A stretch of 64,000 nucleotides of DNA. It comes from Cylicocyclus nassatus (Eukaryota > Nematoda > Chromadorea > Rhabditida > Strongylidae). Of this stretch, positions 1 to 11,746 are shown one piece after another. Every line of letters starts with the position of its first letter. Within the stretch, counting starts at the first letter, position 1. The stretch covers positions 14,441,834-14,505,833 of the forward strand of contig CATQJL010000001.1 in NCBI GenBank assembly GCA_958299035.1, written 5' to 3'. Position numbers and translations under genes: made by a program. Under the pieces are notes generated by a model, which was not told the origin of the DNA, searched no databases, and saw only the letters and a program-made list of their open reading frames with translations.

Positions 1-51
1 AGGAACGATCAGACGCAGAATTTCAGATCTGAGATCGGAAAATTCTCTTAA

Positions 52-895
52 CACATTCACGACAACACGACCCAGCGGTGGGCGTACGTGTTCTGCCGTT
101 TCGGACAATACGACCCACCGGTGGGTCGTAAGATTCCTGGGGCTCTAGATTTGCCAGTATGCGATGGAACTCTACGGGGTTCTAGCACATGATTAGAGAC
201 ACCTTGGCGAAGTTCCATTCAGAGTGGTCCGGGTTCGGGATGCTGTAATGTAATGCTACCGTAGGTATACCGTTGATAGAGGTAAAGCACAGAATTTGCT
301 CAAATTTTTCGCAGAGTGGTGTGTTTTGCAAATTCAAGTCTACATGCACGAGAAGTGCAGGGAGGGCACGAGACTGATGTCAGCCCATCAAAAATTATTG
401 ACTTTATTGATTTCGCATTGTTCATCCTAGGAAGCTCAAACCTTACATATATAGGTTTTTTAGCACGCTGATTACGAAAATGACAGCCTCAAGTTCTAAT
501 ACCGCCTTCTTACATCAGTTTCTTGATTATTACGAAAATCTACCGTACTAATCTACCGTAATCTACCGTAGTCCCACTGTGGAAAAGTAGTGGACAAAGT
601 GGACACTGTAATCGTGATAGCACATGAAATAACCCAAAACACAATTTTCCATGGGGTTCGTAGAACGACTACCGTAACCTTACCGTATACGCCAAAAACT
701 GAAATAGATCATATTTTGGTAATCAGCGTCTTCGATAACTCTTGTGGGGAAATTCTCGGAGGCATGTTTTGAATTTTCCAAAAAGACTACCATTTCGGAC
801 AATACGACCCACGGGTGGGTCGTAACTTTGACAAAGCAAAAAAGGCTCTGGTCCGAAACGGCAGTAATCGAAAAATCGGCCTTGTCGTGAATGTG
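52..895. mobile_element. piggyBac-like non-autonomous element (TTAA target)
   Basis: The outer ends are inverted copies of CACATTCACGACAA, and both sides are flanked by TTAA (48-51 and 896-899), the piggyBac-superfamily target duplication. Just inside both ends lie GACCCACnGGTGGGTC-type palindromes. The only open frames are short and carry no recognisable transposase, so this is read as a non-autonomous derivative. The superfamily call rests only on TTAA and the terminal repeats. Confidence 0.6.
109..130. repeat. 22-bp perfect palindrome inside the TTAA element
   Basis: The core ACGACCCACCGGTGGGTCGT is extended by one T/A pair on each side. A near-identical copy lies at 803-824 with one central change, and a diverged copy at 67-84, each a short distance from an element end. 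Their placement suggests transposase-binding or hairpin-forming subterminal sites, which is an inference. Confidence 0.7.
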
Positions 896-899
896 TTAA

Positions 900-1905
900 A
901 AGCTAATAATGCTCGAAGTTTGAGTGATCCAAACGAAAACTGCACTTTTACGAAGTCTTCTGAACATCCTTTGCTAAGATTTAAGGTGAGACTTTGAATG
1001 AAAATGTGAGTTTTTTGCATATAAAAACTCAAGTACTCACAAATTGCTTTGAAATCGTCCGTTGTCACTTTGACGTCATCGTAGCGAAAATCGCAATCGC
1101 GCACCGTTGCATCTATCTAGAACATTTTTTTGCCTTAATTTATCTCGGCATCCCCTCCTCCATCAAGATTTTTTTGGTATGCCTATCCCGGATGGTTATT
1201 GCCGTTCTCTTTTACATAGACCGTACAGAATAAGAGCAAATTTATAGGAATATTCTATGGAATTTGTTTCCTCTGGAAATTATCTTCCGCTTTCTATTGT
1301 GCATAGAAGCTTGATATTTAGAATGCATCGATGCATTTCACATTTTAGTTTCCATAGTAATGCGTCCGTTCTTTGTAGATAACCTGTCATCAAGGTCGTA
1401 AAAACTGAATCGAAAAAAGAAATTATCGCTATTGGTCACCGAAAAATGCACAGCGATTCGTTCGAAAGATTCTCTAGTTTAAAAACATTTAAGAAGCGAT
1501 TAAAATATTAGAGCAATTACTATTTGATTTTTATATCTGTGTTATCTCGGCTAACCTTTTATTGTGTCTCAGTTTATCTCACTTGAAAGAAGGAAAATGA
1601 GATTGAAAGAAATGTGCTGTTTTTCTAGTTAGCCTTGTTAGTTCGACAACATTTTTTTGTGTTCAAGCTTATCCGTGGAAAGAAAAATATGGAAGAAAGG
1701 AGATATTTTCTTTCCATCTAATCAGCTTTTCATCGTAAGGCTTTCCGTAACAAATGTAGGTTGATACACAACATTTTTAAAATGTGGCGATAGGGTGGTC
1801 TCTGGACATTCTCATAGCAAAAGCTTTTGCAGAACTTTAAGTATTATATTGTAGGGTTGACTTAGCCTAGCCTTGTACAAACAAAATAGGTACAATCTTT
1901 CTCCA
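900..1905. other. No gene seen
   Basis: AT-rich sequence with only short random open frames. No splice-bounded exon, RNA gene or transposon end was recognised. Confidence 0.6.
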
Positions 1906-1909
1906 TTAA

Positions 1910-2375
1910 AGGCAGTAGGTCGGCAGAATGAGACCCGTGGCAAAACAAGGTCACAGGATAGGAGCCCCATAATGGAACCTATGGGCCAAAGTTCGATCTT
2001 TCCCTGCCACTTCTAACCCCCGAAATTTCAGCGCGAAAGCAGCGCTCATCTCCTGTCCTCTCCGAACCCGCCCGCCTCATGGACGAGTGAACGCGAAGCC
2101 CGTCATGGCGAAGACGCAGAGTCGTTGCGTGACCTCATGCTTATAGCATTGCGGCTTGCGCTCTGACCGCGGAAGTCACTCGTCCATGGGGTGGGCGGTC
2201 GGAGAGGATAGGAGATGAGCGCTGCTTTCGCTTTGAAATTTCGGAAGAATAAAATAATAATAGAAGAATATATAATACTAGAAGTGGCAGAGAAAGATCG
2301 AACTTTGGCCCATAGGTTCCGTTATGGGGCTCCTACCCTGTGACCTTGTTTTGCCATTCTGCCGACCCACTGCCT
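1910..2375. mobile_element. TTAA-flanked foldback MITE, AGGCAGT family
   Basis: Ends are inverted copies of AGGCAGTnGGTCGGCAGAAT, flanked by TTAA on both sides (1906-1909 and 2376-2379). The two halves are largely reverse complements, including arms near 2028-2090 and 2180-2245, so the whole element could fold into one long hairpin. It has the same terminal motif as the elements at 8836 and 9879 but a different interior. No coding capacity is visible. Confidence 0.65.
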
Positions 2376-2595
2376 TTAACGCAAGACTTTGATATAAACT
2401 TGCAGCGCAATGGCATATTATCGTCATTTCAAAAGCTTTTGAAAGATCAAAAACTTTTGTGGTAAAGTTTTACACACTGGCTTTAGGGTGTTGCTTTGTA
2501 CGCATTTATACAATTTAGAGCACATTTTCGATGGGGTTGGGGAACCTGCTGCTATGGTATCTTCTGTCCACTGTGAACTAGAGATTATGACAACA

Positions 2596-3727
2596 CAGGA
2601 GGGGGGAGGGGCAAAATTCTGGGAGCCAACTTTGCAATGCTGTAAATCACGAAACTGCTGATAATTTTGATTCCAAGTTTGTGCCAAATAATGCTGCAAT
2701 CATTCTCTACAGAACACCTTACATAGCTGAAAATGCTTGCCATATGTACTTGTAAGAATTGGTTTTATCAAACAAGTGCTTTTGCAGAGCGAGAAAATCA
2801 AAAATTTTGAATATTCACAGTTTATTTCGTAGCTAAAAATACTGTGAACATTCTAGAACGTGAACATTAACAGAAGCTATTCTTTCAAAAACGCAATCAA
2901 AAATTTGCGAATACTACCTGCGTGCCAGTGGCCAATTGTCTCTAAGCTGAAATTTTTAAGCTATAAGAGAGCAGCAGATACTAAATTTTAGGCTATATAC
3001 TTTATAAGAGTCTTCTATATAAGCATCTATGGTACATTCATAAAATCGTGACGACGGATTTGACTGCGGACTTTGCGCCTACAGGAGCATAAAACGCTCA
3101 TACGAGGAGGTCTCACCTCAACGTTCAGCTCAGGCACTTCCAGTGTCTGAATATTATCATATGTAAGCAAAAAGACCATTCGACTAGAAACGAAAACCAA
3201 GAAAATGCGATTTCCGAAAGTGGCGCGCGTATCGCGTGCGGTTGCGCCATCGTCACGATTTTTCAAATGCCCTATACTTGATTTCGATCGATAGAGCAAT
3301 TTCCATGCTTTTTAGACTATGATATTTCGCTCCCGTTTGTGCATTCGCATCCAAATTTTCACTATGCTAGTACAGTTGCCTTCATTCAAAATTCCAAAAT
3401 TTTCCCTAAATATTGCAAAAAAAAATTTCACCGTAGTATGTTGTAGCCCAAAGCTTGCTCTATCATACTGTACATTTGTCTAGTGAAAGAAGCAGTTATC
3501 GTAAAGGCGTGGGACGAATTTCATCACGACTGCCTGCGTGTCAGGACAGGAGATTTTAAAGGGCTGCTAAGCCGAAAGAGGCAATCCCAAAATTTGAGCG
3601 CTGTATTTGTAAAGGTTCGAATTATGTATGCACCAAATTTTTTGTTTCTGGGTACTTTCCTTCTAATTTTATCTGAAAAAGTGCTGGGCTCCCAGACTTT
3701 TGCCCCACCCTGTTTTGCCCCACCCTG
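2596..3727. mobile_element. DNA-transposon-like element with GGGGCAAAA ends
   Basis: The left end reads CAGGAGGGGGGAGGGGCAAAA-like sequence followed by a TCTGGGAGCC block. The right end carries the reverse complement, with a doubled terminal motif (two TTTTGCCCCACCCTG copies), followed by TA at 3728-3729. CAGGGTGGGGCAAAA next to TA is typical of Tc1/mariner-type ends. The interior has no recognisable transposase. The left TA is not intact. Confidence 0.4.
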
Positions 3728-3729
3728 TA

Positions 3730-5520
3730 CAATGCTCGTATAAAATATCAGCAAAATCAATTGAGTTCATTACAGAGTTATCATTTTTTGCCAGTTGTTT
3801 GAAGCGCGTTTGGCTCACTTTGGCGCAAGGCTCTCTGATATTCTTACTGTAACTTACAGTAATCAAGAGCAGCTAGTACTTCGTTTTGGAGACACTCCCA
3901 CATGTAGGTTCGCTAAATAAATAAAGGCACGAGGAGATTATTGAGGAAGGGAGATATTAGTAATTATGCATTCGGCAAATTTTTCAAAACGGGAAGACTG
4001 GAAGAAATCATTCACAAATTATATTAGTTAGAGGCTAAATTAACGATTTTGATCGTCTGAATGATGTACATTTCTCGTCCTTCCCCACTCCAGAGCTCCT
4101 AGAATAAATTGCATATGGCTTATGCAGCTGCAACATCTTTTTTACTTCGTCGGAATGCGAAGGAAAAGCTGCAATCCAGATGGCTTCTTCGAAATCGAAC
4201 TTTTTCTGGGTAGTGGAATGCTGACAACAATTTTCGTGACAGTTAGCGCAGTACTGGAATTAATTCGGCTAGTGATTGAGAGTGATGGAGGTTTGAAGAA
4301 TGGAGATGCCATATGCTGAAGCTCCAAAGCATGAGAAAACAATATAGAACACACTCTCTCCAATTTTTTTCTTAAAAGAAGGTACATAGCCACTCTCTCC
4401 AATTCTTTCCTTTCAAAAAGGTATAAGGGAGCTCATTAAAAAACAGTATTGTTCATAAGCTTGCTTTTTTTACAGACCCAAATTGAAATTTTCTATGTTA
4501 GCCTACTTCCTGGTTCATTTTGAAATTTACACATTGTGAATGAATAGCATATGAAATATTTAATGCCTTTATTGTTAATGCAAAACTTCATAATCGCAAT
4601 GGCTGGAATTTTTACCCATATAAGATGAAATTTGGGGTTTTTCACATTACCTATAATCCTCAGTTTTTTTAGGACGCTAGGTAAGTGCTAGATAGACAAG
4701 TAAATGAGTAAAGTCAATGTAAGTCAACAAATCAATAATTAGATAAATAAACAGACTAGTGGATCAAAGGATGAAAAATAGATTCTTGTTCTTCTGAATA
4801 AGATAAAAGAAAAGTTACGCGCTATTTCAAATTCTATTTATTGGATTTTTCTATCTCGTATAATATGGCATCGTAATTTCGATTTTTGTGTTTTAGGTAT
4901 GTCAATTCCTCCCCCCCCCCCAGTGTACCCGGAAAACATTGCCGCATTATTTCATACGACAAATATTTGCACAGACTTTTTTCTCACGACCATACGCCAT
5001 CGGGCCAGAGCGATCGCCCACTTCGGCGCGCATGTCCATTTTCACTCCCCAATTGAGTCAGAGTTGACTGTCACATTCTCAAAAGAAACCTCTTACGCTG
5101 AATCCAACAATTTTTTGATCTACTATGTGGTCTCGTTCCAAAAGGTGGGCAATATTTAGCTACCGTAATCTGATCCCTCTCTACCGTAATTTTTTTCAGA
5201 GCTGTGCTTATGGAAATGCTCGATCATAGCATTTATACCGAAGTTATTGTAGGAAATATACAAAAGAATCACCGTCAGAAACGGGGTCCCCCTGAATATC
5301 AGGAAGAAAACAAGGAAGCGGGTTTGGATACTGTACTATTGTGTGATTTGATCTACATGTTCGCTAGTTTCTATAGTTGTTCGTAGACACTGTAATTATG
5401 CCTTTTTATGATAGTTTGAACAATAGCCATTTTTTGTTTCTTTGGAAATTTTCAATAGCGAAAATGTCCTTATCATATCTTTGTAAAGTCTATAGTTTTT
5501 TTTGCTAATAGCATTTCTAA
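3730..5520. other. No supported gene
   Basis: Contains a short imperfect duplication at 4347-4430 (two CACTCTCTCCAATT units) and a 12-C run near 4909. Two plus-strand open frames (4899-5159 and 5204-5386) have splice-like borders, but their phases do not join, so no gene is called. Confidence 0.5.
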
Positions 5521-5522
5521 TT

Positions 5523-5670
5523 TTATTGTCTACCCACCGGATGAACACCTTTTTGTTTCTCTTCTGCTTGCTGCTGTTCAAACCATTGCTTTATGAAAGA
5601 TTGTCTATCATATAAAGAAGCTTCAGCTAAATATGCTCGAGTGCGATCTAAAAAGATTCTGTTCGATGTG
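5523..5670 (-). CDS. Possible terminal exon, unknown protein
   Basis: A minus-strand open frame is preceded by a good acceptor (TTCTAG). It encodes about 49 residues rich in Gln, Arg and Glu (with an FEQQQAEEKQK stretch) and ends in a TAA overlapped by an AATAAA motif. That looks like the hydrophilic C-terminal tail of a gene reading leftwards. The exon needs a phase-2 upstream donor, whereas the nearest upstream exon candidate (5709-5845) ends in phase 1, so an exon is missing or one call is wrong. Family not recognised. Confidence 0.3.
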
Positions 5671-5708
5671 CTAGAATAAAAATTAGAAAAAATAATTATG
5701 GGACTCAC

Positions 5709-5845
5709 GTCTTGAGTAAGCCAATGCGACTATAAGAGTTATCCATAGCAAAGGAGTAGCTGTGAATGATGCCGGATGTTCTTGTACCTTATCCATGACA
5801 TACTTGAAAGTGCACTGAAGGAAAAAGTTAGCCAGAAAAATAGAT
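5709..5845 (-). CDS. Possible internal exon with hydrophobic segments
   Basis: Minus-strand frame bounded by a CACAG acceptor and a GTGAGT donor. It encodes about 45 residues with two hydrophobic runs (IFLANFFLQC and LLWITLIVALAY) separated by KYVMDKVQEHPASF, so it would be part of a membrane protein. Phases are 2 (start) and 1 (end). Function not recognised. It may belong with 5523-5670 and 7148-7286 in one minus-strand gene, but the exons do not all join in frame. Confidence 0.3.
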
Positions 5846-6174
5846 CTGTGAATGCAGAGAGGGAAATAGTCAATGAAAAGAGACAAGACCGATAAAAAAC
5901 CGCGGCAAAGCTGTCATCTCCAGGCAGGAAATAAGTAAGTTAATATTTCCTAGCACTATTTTAAAAAAGGAAAGAGCTACTGAATGAAGATGAAAACAAC
6001 AAGGTTGGATTAGGCTTGATAGCAAATTGTAATAAAAACTTTGGCTTTCCTCTCCAATTCAAAAACGCTAAGATTGAAAATTCCCTAACATTGAGAAAAA
6101 AATTATACTAGTATTTTCACAATGCTCACTCCATGATGATTTGTTGTTATAGCAGATGCAGAAGAAAGTTGAAG

Positions 6175-6478
6175 CAATGGCGTACCCAGATTTCCGTTCG
6201 GGGGTGGGGGGGGGGACGGGGGGGGGGGGGGGACAAAAATTTTATTCTGATGGAAATTTTTGGTATGCTTCCTAGAATTTTCGCGGGCCCCTAGCCCCAA
6301 AATTCCAGAAAAAAAAGGCGTGGTGCCAGCTACGATTGTTTTACGAGGCCGAACTGAATTTATAAAAATGTCAAAAATTGTTTCAATTTAACTACAAGTA
6401 GACAAGTCACTTGCACATTTTTGTAACTCATTTAAGTAACTTTCAAGTCTTCGCGACCCATTCCCCCCCCCCCCCCCG
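6175..6478. mobile_element. hAT-like repeat with G/C homopolymer blocks, copy 1
   Basis: Begins CAATGGCGTACCCAG, close to the CAGTGGCG start of many hAT elements, then runs of 10-15 G. It ends in a run of about 15 C. It shares its interior (CACTTGCACATTTTTGTAA and TTCGCGACC blocks) with the copy at 37813-38170. No transposase frame is present. Confidence 0.5.
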
Positions 6479-7147
6479 GTATATCACGAGTTGAAGGGAA
6501 TTCTGTTGGCAGCAACAAAAAGTTTTTCTAATGTCGTTCCTTTAATAGTCTGATAGAATCTTCCCTTTAACTCCCTAGACAAAGCTCCCTTTTTACCACA
6601 TTCACCAATCTCATCTGTTATGGCAAAATTTTTGAATGTTTGAGTTTGAGTTTCTTTAGTTATAAAAACTCCGCAAGTACTTTGAGGCAGGTGTTTCGAG
6701 AAAGCACCTCTTAAGAAGGAAGTGGTAAATGGGTAGATATTGAACTTATTTTGTCACTTCTTAGCCACTTAGGTGCTAGGATCGTACTGAATCTATCCAT
6801 TCTATTAGACTTAGATTATCACTCTTGCACCAAAAAATAAAACCAAATTATCTAGGTGATCTATCGAAATGGCATTTTCATAAATCTAACATATGCTGTA
6901 GATTACTTTGTGCACTGAAAAATCCACAAATTTTCGAAGATAAATCCAGTCACTACGCGCTTCACTTTGGTTTTTTTTTGAATCGACGGGAAATCGAAAA
7001 ATCGTGGAATTTTTGTATTTGAATTATACCAAGCGATTCTTAGATCTGGATAAACTCTTGTTCTGCGAAAAGAATAGTGTAAAACGTTTTAAATAATATT
7101 TCAGAACTTACTCAGAAACCAAACTCTGCCTTTTTCTATAAACTCAC

Positions 7148-7286
7148 CGGAAGCACACCGCTTGTTCCAGAATTCACTATGTGTTTGAAGTAACTTGGAT
7201 TTCTATCGTGAACGGTTTCATCCGCATGGTCCACTTGGCTTTTGAGATGTCCGAATAATTCCTCCATAGACTTTGGATGGGGACCG
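7148..7286 (-). CDS. Possible internal exon, unknown soluble domain
   Basis: Minus-strand frame with a CATTAG acceptor and an excellent GTGAGT donor. It encodes 46 residues of ordinary, non-repetitive composition (begins GPHPKSMEELFGHLK, ends SGTSGVLP), which looks coding. It starts in phase 2 and ends in phase 0. No family was recognised. It could be an upstream exon of the minus-strand gene suggested at 5523-5845, with further exons unseen between them. Confidence 0.35.
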
Positions 7287-7379
7287 CTAATGACGATAAA
7301 AAAATAAAAATGAGGGTGAATGAGATCTAGCTGAAAATGACATCCACACCATATCAATATCATTTTCTTTCTAAACTAA

Positions 7380-8400
7380 ACAAAAAACGCCCAGATATTC
7401 CTCTAGAAGCATTTTTTTATTTTATCTTAAGCGAAAGAACGTAAGATACGCAAACAAGGAAGGAACTTTTTCCTTTTTCTCAAAAAACGAGTAAGTACTT
7501 ATGACTAAGAGACTTTTATTAGTAGTGGCAGAGCTATATCGCAAATGGCAAAGTAATCTCATAAATCAACCTCTAGACTTTGTCTGAGCCTGCATCATAA
7601 TTTATGATTAGCGAAAGACCCTTTGTCACCATTTATGATACTTTTCTAGTATGGATTTATGCGTTTACTATAAATATAGGATCAGCAAAGGCAGACTCTA
7701 TAGATGGTAAAGTGCTTCTCAATCTTTGCGTTGACAGCTGAAAAATTGTTTTCTTTTTTTTCCTGCAAAAAGTCAAGACTGCGTCTTTGATGAACAATAA
7801 GCCTCCCATATTTTAAATTGACCGCAAGCCCTCTAACAATAAATCCTTAGCCATCTTTGGATTTCCGCTAATTCTAGGGATCTTTACTAGGGAAGTGCAT
7901 TTCCTTTCTTTAATTGTGTAGCATTTCGTTTATGTTGGTTCATTATTCATGACATTTGTCTATTCAAAAGAAGAATAATTGATGAGTTAGTGTGGGCTAA
8001 AGCAAAAGTTTTGAATCTTTGAAGTTAAACAGGAAGTAATTCATGTAACTAGACTGAGATAAAACTTTTTTTCGTAGCTCATTTCATATTCAAAACTTTT
8101 TCATTTTCAATCAATTCCTATAATCGTAGTCTCTATAAAAAGAAAAGAGTCGTGCTTTATGTAAATTTATCTACCTAGCCCTCTATTAGACCGTTCTGAC
8201 GTTTCAGAAGAGTGATGAGCTCTAAGCTGCCAACTGCCGTTTTGCTAAGAAAATGCACAAATTTTTCTGTTCTTGCCTTTTCATGCGAAATTGAAGCTAT
8301 TACAATGCCAGATGTCCCACCGGTTTGAGAGTCGTTCTCAGCCTTTGAGACTCGTCTTCAAAAAAAAATATGGAAGAAGAGTGTGATACGCAAGTTTTCT
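7380..8400. other. No gene seen
   Basis: AT-rich, with short random frames only and no transposon ends recognised. Confidence 0.55.
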
Positions 8401-8402
8401 CT

Positions 8403-8697
8403 CCGCAGGAAGATTTGAAATATCGCGGCTTGTGCAAGACCACTCCTTGAATAGGCCTAGGAGGACGCCTGCCGCATTTAACGGGTAGGGGTACGAAAGC
8501 AGCCAGTTTGAGCCGCCTTTCGCGGCCAACTGGTCCTTTCGCAGTGTTGTTGTATGTCGTTCCAGGACCAGCAGTCCGCGGACGCGGCCCAAACTGGCGG
8601 CTTTCGTTCCCCTACCCCCGCAGGAAGATTTGAAATATTGCGGCTTGTGCAAGACCACTCCTTGAATAGGCCTAGGAGGACGCCTGCCGCAGTTAAC
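8403..8697. repeat. 80-bp direct repeats bracketing a 135-bp foldback MITE
   Basis: 8403-8482 and 8618-8697 are near-identical 80-bp direct repeats (two differences seen) directly flanking 8483-8617. The middle is a foldback with ends GGGTAGGGG / CCCCTACCC and a GGCGGCTTTCGTTCCC arm. The same foldback occurs at 14560-14693 without the 80-bp repeats. An 80-bp flank is far longer than any normal target duplication. Confidence 0.75.
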
Positions 8698-8835
8698 AGG
8701 CGCGGTATCGTATTCGCGTCAGGACCTCTCTGCGCTAATAGGATATATGCATAGAGAGCGGGATGCGCACTTCTTAAGTATCTCTTATCGATCGTCAATG
8801 TTATCGTACCGTTGTGTTGTAGACTTGGCGGTTAA

Positions 8836-9250
8836 AGGCAGTGGCTCGCCAAAACCAAACACACCAAAATTTTGATACGGAAGGGCTTGCATTCGAAACA
8901 TGAGAACAGAGCAGGTCTGAGCGCACAGCATGCTGTCCCCGCCTAGAAAACTGCTTCTAAACCCGTGCGCGCAAGCCATTCTTACACGCGCTCGGACGAG
9001 CTTGAGATTCCTCTACGACCATCAGAGGCGGCATGCCGCAATGCTATAAACACGATGGTCCCGCAACGACTCTACGTCTCTAACCATGACATGAAGCGTT
9101 ACACTCGTCCAAATTTAAAATGAAAGGCCTCGGAAAATGCTGGTTTTCGCCGTTTTCGCGCTCTTCAAAGTGTATTTTCGGAATCAGCGCGTTGAAATAC
9201 CCCAGGTAAGCGAAAAAACTTCAGGTCGAGGATTTGCCGAGCCACTGCCT
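8836..9250. mobile_element. TTAA-flanked MITE, AGGCAGTGG family, copy 2
   Basis: Left end AGGCAGTGGCTCGCCAAAA preceded by TTAA; right end TTTGCCGAGCCACTGCCT followed by a mutated TTAA (TCAA). The interior aligns with the copy at 9879-10280 (CAGCATGC, CGCAATGCTATAA and CCCCAGGTAAGCG blocks). Confidence 0.65.
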
Positions 9251-9395
9251 TCAAGCGCTCGACCGTCACGGCGATCTTGAGAGTCGTGCATGAAGACTAG
9301 GTTTGGTTTATATTGGAGTCTTGAGACAAGGAGGGGTTGGTTGGCTATTGAATGACTTACGATTTGGATAAAACGTTGTCTAAATCCTCTCGTAA

Positions 9396-9839
9396 TCTAT
9401 ATATTTATAAAACTCAAACTGTGTAAGTGTGTTCGTTTGGTTGTTGGTTCGTTATGGAAACGCCCGCCAATGAACCGATTGAGCTGAAACTTTGCACACA
9501 TATGTATTCGACCCCGGAGCTGGTTTAGCGCTACTTTTTGCTGCAATTCGCTGGGCCATTCTATTGATTTATCGATTTTTCGCATAAGAATGAGTTTTCA
9601 ACATGGGCTAACAAGTCAATTCTATAATTTGTAAACAACAGCAGTGGAGTTCATTCGATTCCTCGCGGTAGGAAGAATGCGGTGGATTAAGAGGAGCATG
9701 CAGCGGGTAAGTTACTTTGATACAGGTACCCTTTGCTGCGCAACACAATGGCAAGGTGGGAAGGGAAGGGACGGGGGGGGGGGGGAGTGGAGCATAGATA
9801 AGCTAACGTGTCCCGGGCCAGACCGGGAGAACCAGCTAG
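9396..9839 (+). mobile_element. Small non-autonomous Helitron
   Basis: Starts TCTATATATTTATAAAA after an A and ends CTAG before a T, the A^TC...CTAG^T Helitron insertion pattern. Just before the 3' end is a short GC hairpin (CCCGGGCC / GGTC-CGGG type). It contains a G homopolymer at about 9770-9782. No Rep/helicase coding sequence is present. The Helitrons at 32932 and 50873 end in the same GCTAG motif. Confidence 0.6.
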
Positions 9840-9878
9840 TATGGCATATTTGTGGTATTCGATAAAGTTGTTTGTTAA

Positions 9879-10280
9879 AGGCAGTGGATCGGCAAAATCC
9901 AACAACTCAGGATTTTAATTCGGTAGGTTCCCTATCGCCCAAGTATGAAAACGGTGCAATCCCGGTTGCACAGCATGCCTTCCCTGCCGAGAAAATTGCT
10001 CTCAAACGTACACGCGCAGGTCAATCTTACACGCTTCCGGACAAGTTGGCAATTTCCTTCTCACCGGGAGGCTGCCAGCCGCAGTGCTATAACCGTTGGG
10101 TCCTCCAACGATTCAGCGTCATCAGCCTTGCTCCACTTCCAATTCTAAAGCGAAGGGCGTTAGAAAACGCTCATTTTTGCCGTTTTCAAGCTTTCAAAAG
10201 TAGATTTTCGGGATAAGCGTATTGAATAACCCCAGGTAAGCGCAAATTTGCCTAGGTTGAGATTTGCCGAGCCACTGCCT
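9879..10280. mobile_element. TTAA-flanked MITE, AGGCAGTGG family, copy 3
   Basis: Left TTAA (9875-9878) then AGGCAGTGGATCGGCAAAA; right TTTGCCGAGCCACTGCCT then TTAA (10281-10284). Homologous along its length to 8836-9250. The 114-codon open frame across its left end is not a gene. Confidence 0.7.
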
Positions 10281-10289
10281 TTAAAGTTC

Positions 10290-11540
10290 TATCCTATACC
10301 ACAGGGTGTCTTTATAGGAACGCGCCGGAGTGGTCAGCCAGCTTTGGATGGTTATGTACTAAGGTTATGTATCTAAGTTCTTGATAGGACGAGCTAGTTT
10401 GAGCTTTTTACAAATCCTATATCAATTTCCTACTCTAGCTTATTTATAGTTTCCAAACAGTGTCTTACCTAAATGCAGTTTTCTACCTTCAGAGGTGCGC
10501 GTTGCTTCTTTCAGCCATTTTCAAAGTCAAATAATCCCCAAATGAGCTTCAACTGATTCAGTCTTATCTTCAACAAAAGTCTTATAGTGAGAGCGTGCTC
10601 AGTGGAGATTCATTCTGATGATAAATCTCAGAAGAATGCATTTCTTTCGCAGAAATGCCCTGAAGCGAATTAATCGTAGGCGTGTCCGAAGCCCTAGCCA
10701 TTGCCATCTCTTCTCATTGCATTCAGTACTCTTTGTGCTAGCTCAATTTGACTCTTCTTTCACAGAATTATCTACCTACATAGGATTCTTGCCATCAAAT
10801 TATGATGATGAAAGATTTCAGGTAAATGCGATCCGTATTTCAGAATTGAGCTGTAGAAAGAAATTAAATAAAAGAATTTTTCAGCTTAGACTTGGAGGTG
10901 CAAGCTGTCCTAATACCATCTTAACAGGAGACGCGCTTTTCTCATTCTCAGGAAATTGTTTTTAGAAAAAAAAGTGGGGAAGGAAGACAGCATTCAGCAA
11001 TTTCCGCTTGCTGCGATTTTCTCAAATTGCCCGCCTTCAATTTCGTCTAAACCTTCCACTTATTTACAGTTATCTCATATCTGCCAGCCAGCTATCGTGA
11101 AAATAGTTGAGTAATCAATTATAACCGTTGTGATTATCCATCCATATAGCTTTTATGAGGAATACGAGAGAGGGAGCAAAAGATTTTGTACTCCACTTCC
11201 ATTCGTCTTCAACATCATCATTCCCTGAAGCTGAAGAAGTTGTGGTAAAAATAGCTCGCTGTCAGAATGTCTTCAACTGTTCTTCTCCATCTTTTCTCTA
11301 CATTTTGAAATTACTGAGTTGTGAGAAATGATTCTACCAAACATTGGCTGTATTCTGCCATAATGATGCTACCATATATAAAAAGATGCCTTGTTAGTGT
11401 ATATGTGCAATAACTTTGTAATGCTTACCGAGTGATTATGGCGAAATTTCACTTGCAAAATAGAAGCTGATAATTTCATAGACCTTGAGGTAGCTCTCAA
11501 CAGCACTTTTCATTCTTTATTTCTGTTTTCATTGCCTTGT
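10290..11540. other. No supported gene
   Basis: A plus-strand 115-codon frame (10618-10965) contains a plausible 63-nt phase-0 intron (10822-10884, GTAAAT...TTCAG). The frame stays open with or without it and no family is recognisable, so it is not called. The rest is featureless. Confidence 0.4.
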
Positions 11541-11547
11541 TACTCAC

Positions 11548-11746
11548 TCTCTCTATGAATTCGCTGGATGGCGGCTTCTAAACTACGGTTAGTCGCGTTG
11601 CACAGATGTGCCTTGTGGGAAATCTTTATAACTTCGTTTGCAATGGAAATTATTTTCTGGAAGCTTTGCACTGTTTTGAAATAGGATTTTCTCTTCCTTA
11701 TCGGAAGAAGTATTGAATTGGACTTTGCATATATAACGGACGTCAT
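11548..11746 (-). CDS. Possible first exon of an unknown minus-strand gene
   Basis: Open from an ATG for 66 codons to a consensus GTGAGT donor. The product is Lys/Ile/Ser-rich and helical-looking (for example RKRKSYFKTVQSFQKII), with ordinary codon use. No downstream exon was securely identified. It could be the 5' end of the gene whose later exons are suggested at 5.5-7.3 kb, but that link is speculative. Confidence 0.3.

Noticed and set aside
4899..5386. Two plus frames with splice-like borders
   Set aside because: The donor is phase 0 but the next open frame needs phase 2, and a 12-C run starts the first frame.
8338..8798. Overlapping 106-codon minus frames
   Set aside because: Products of the duplicated 80-bp repeats and the MITE between them.
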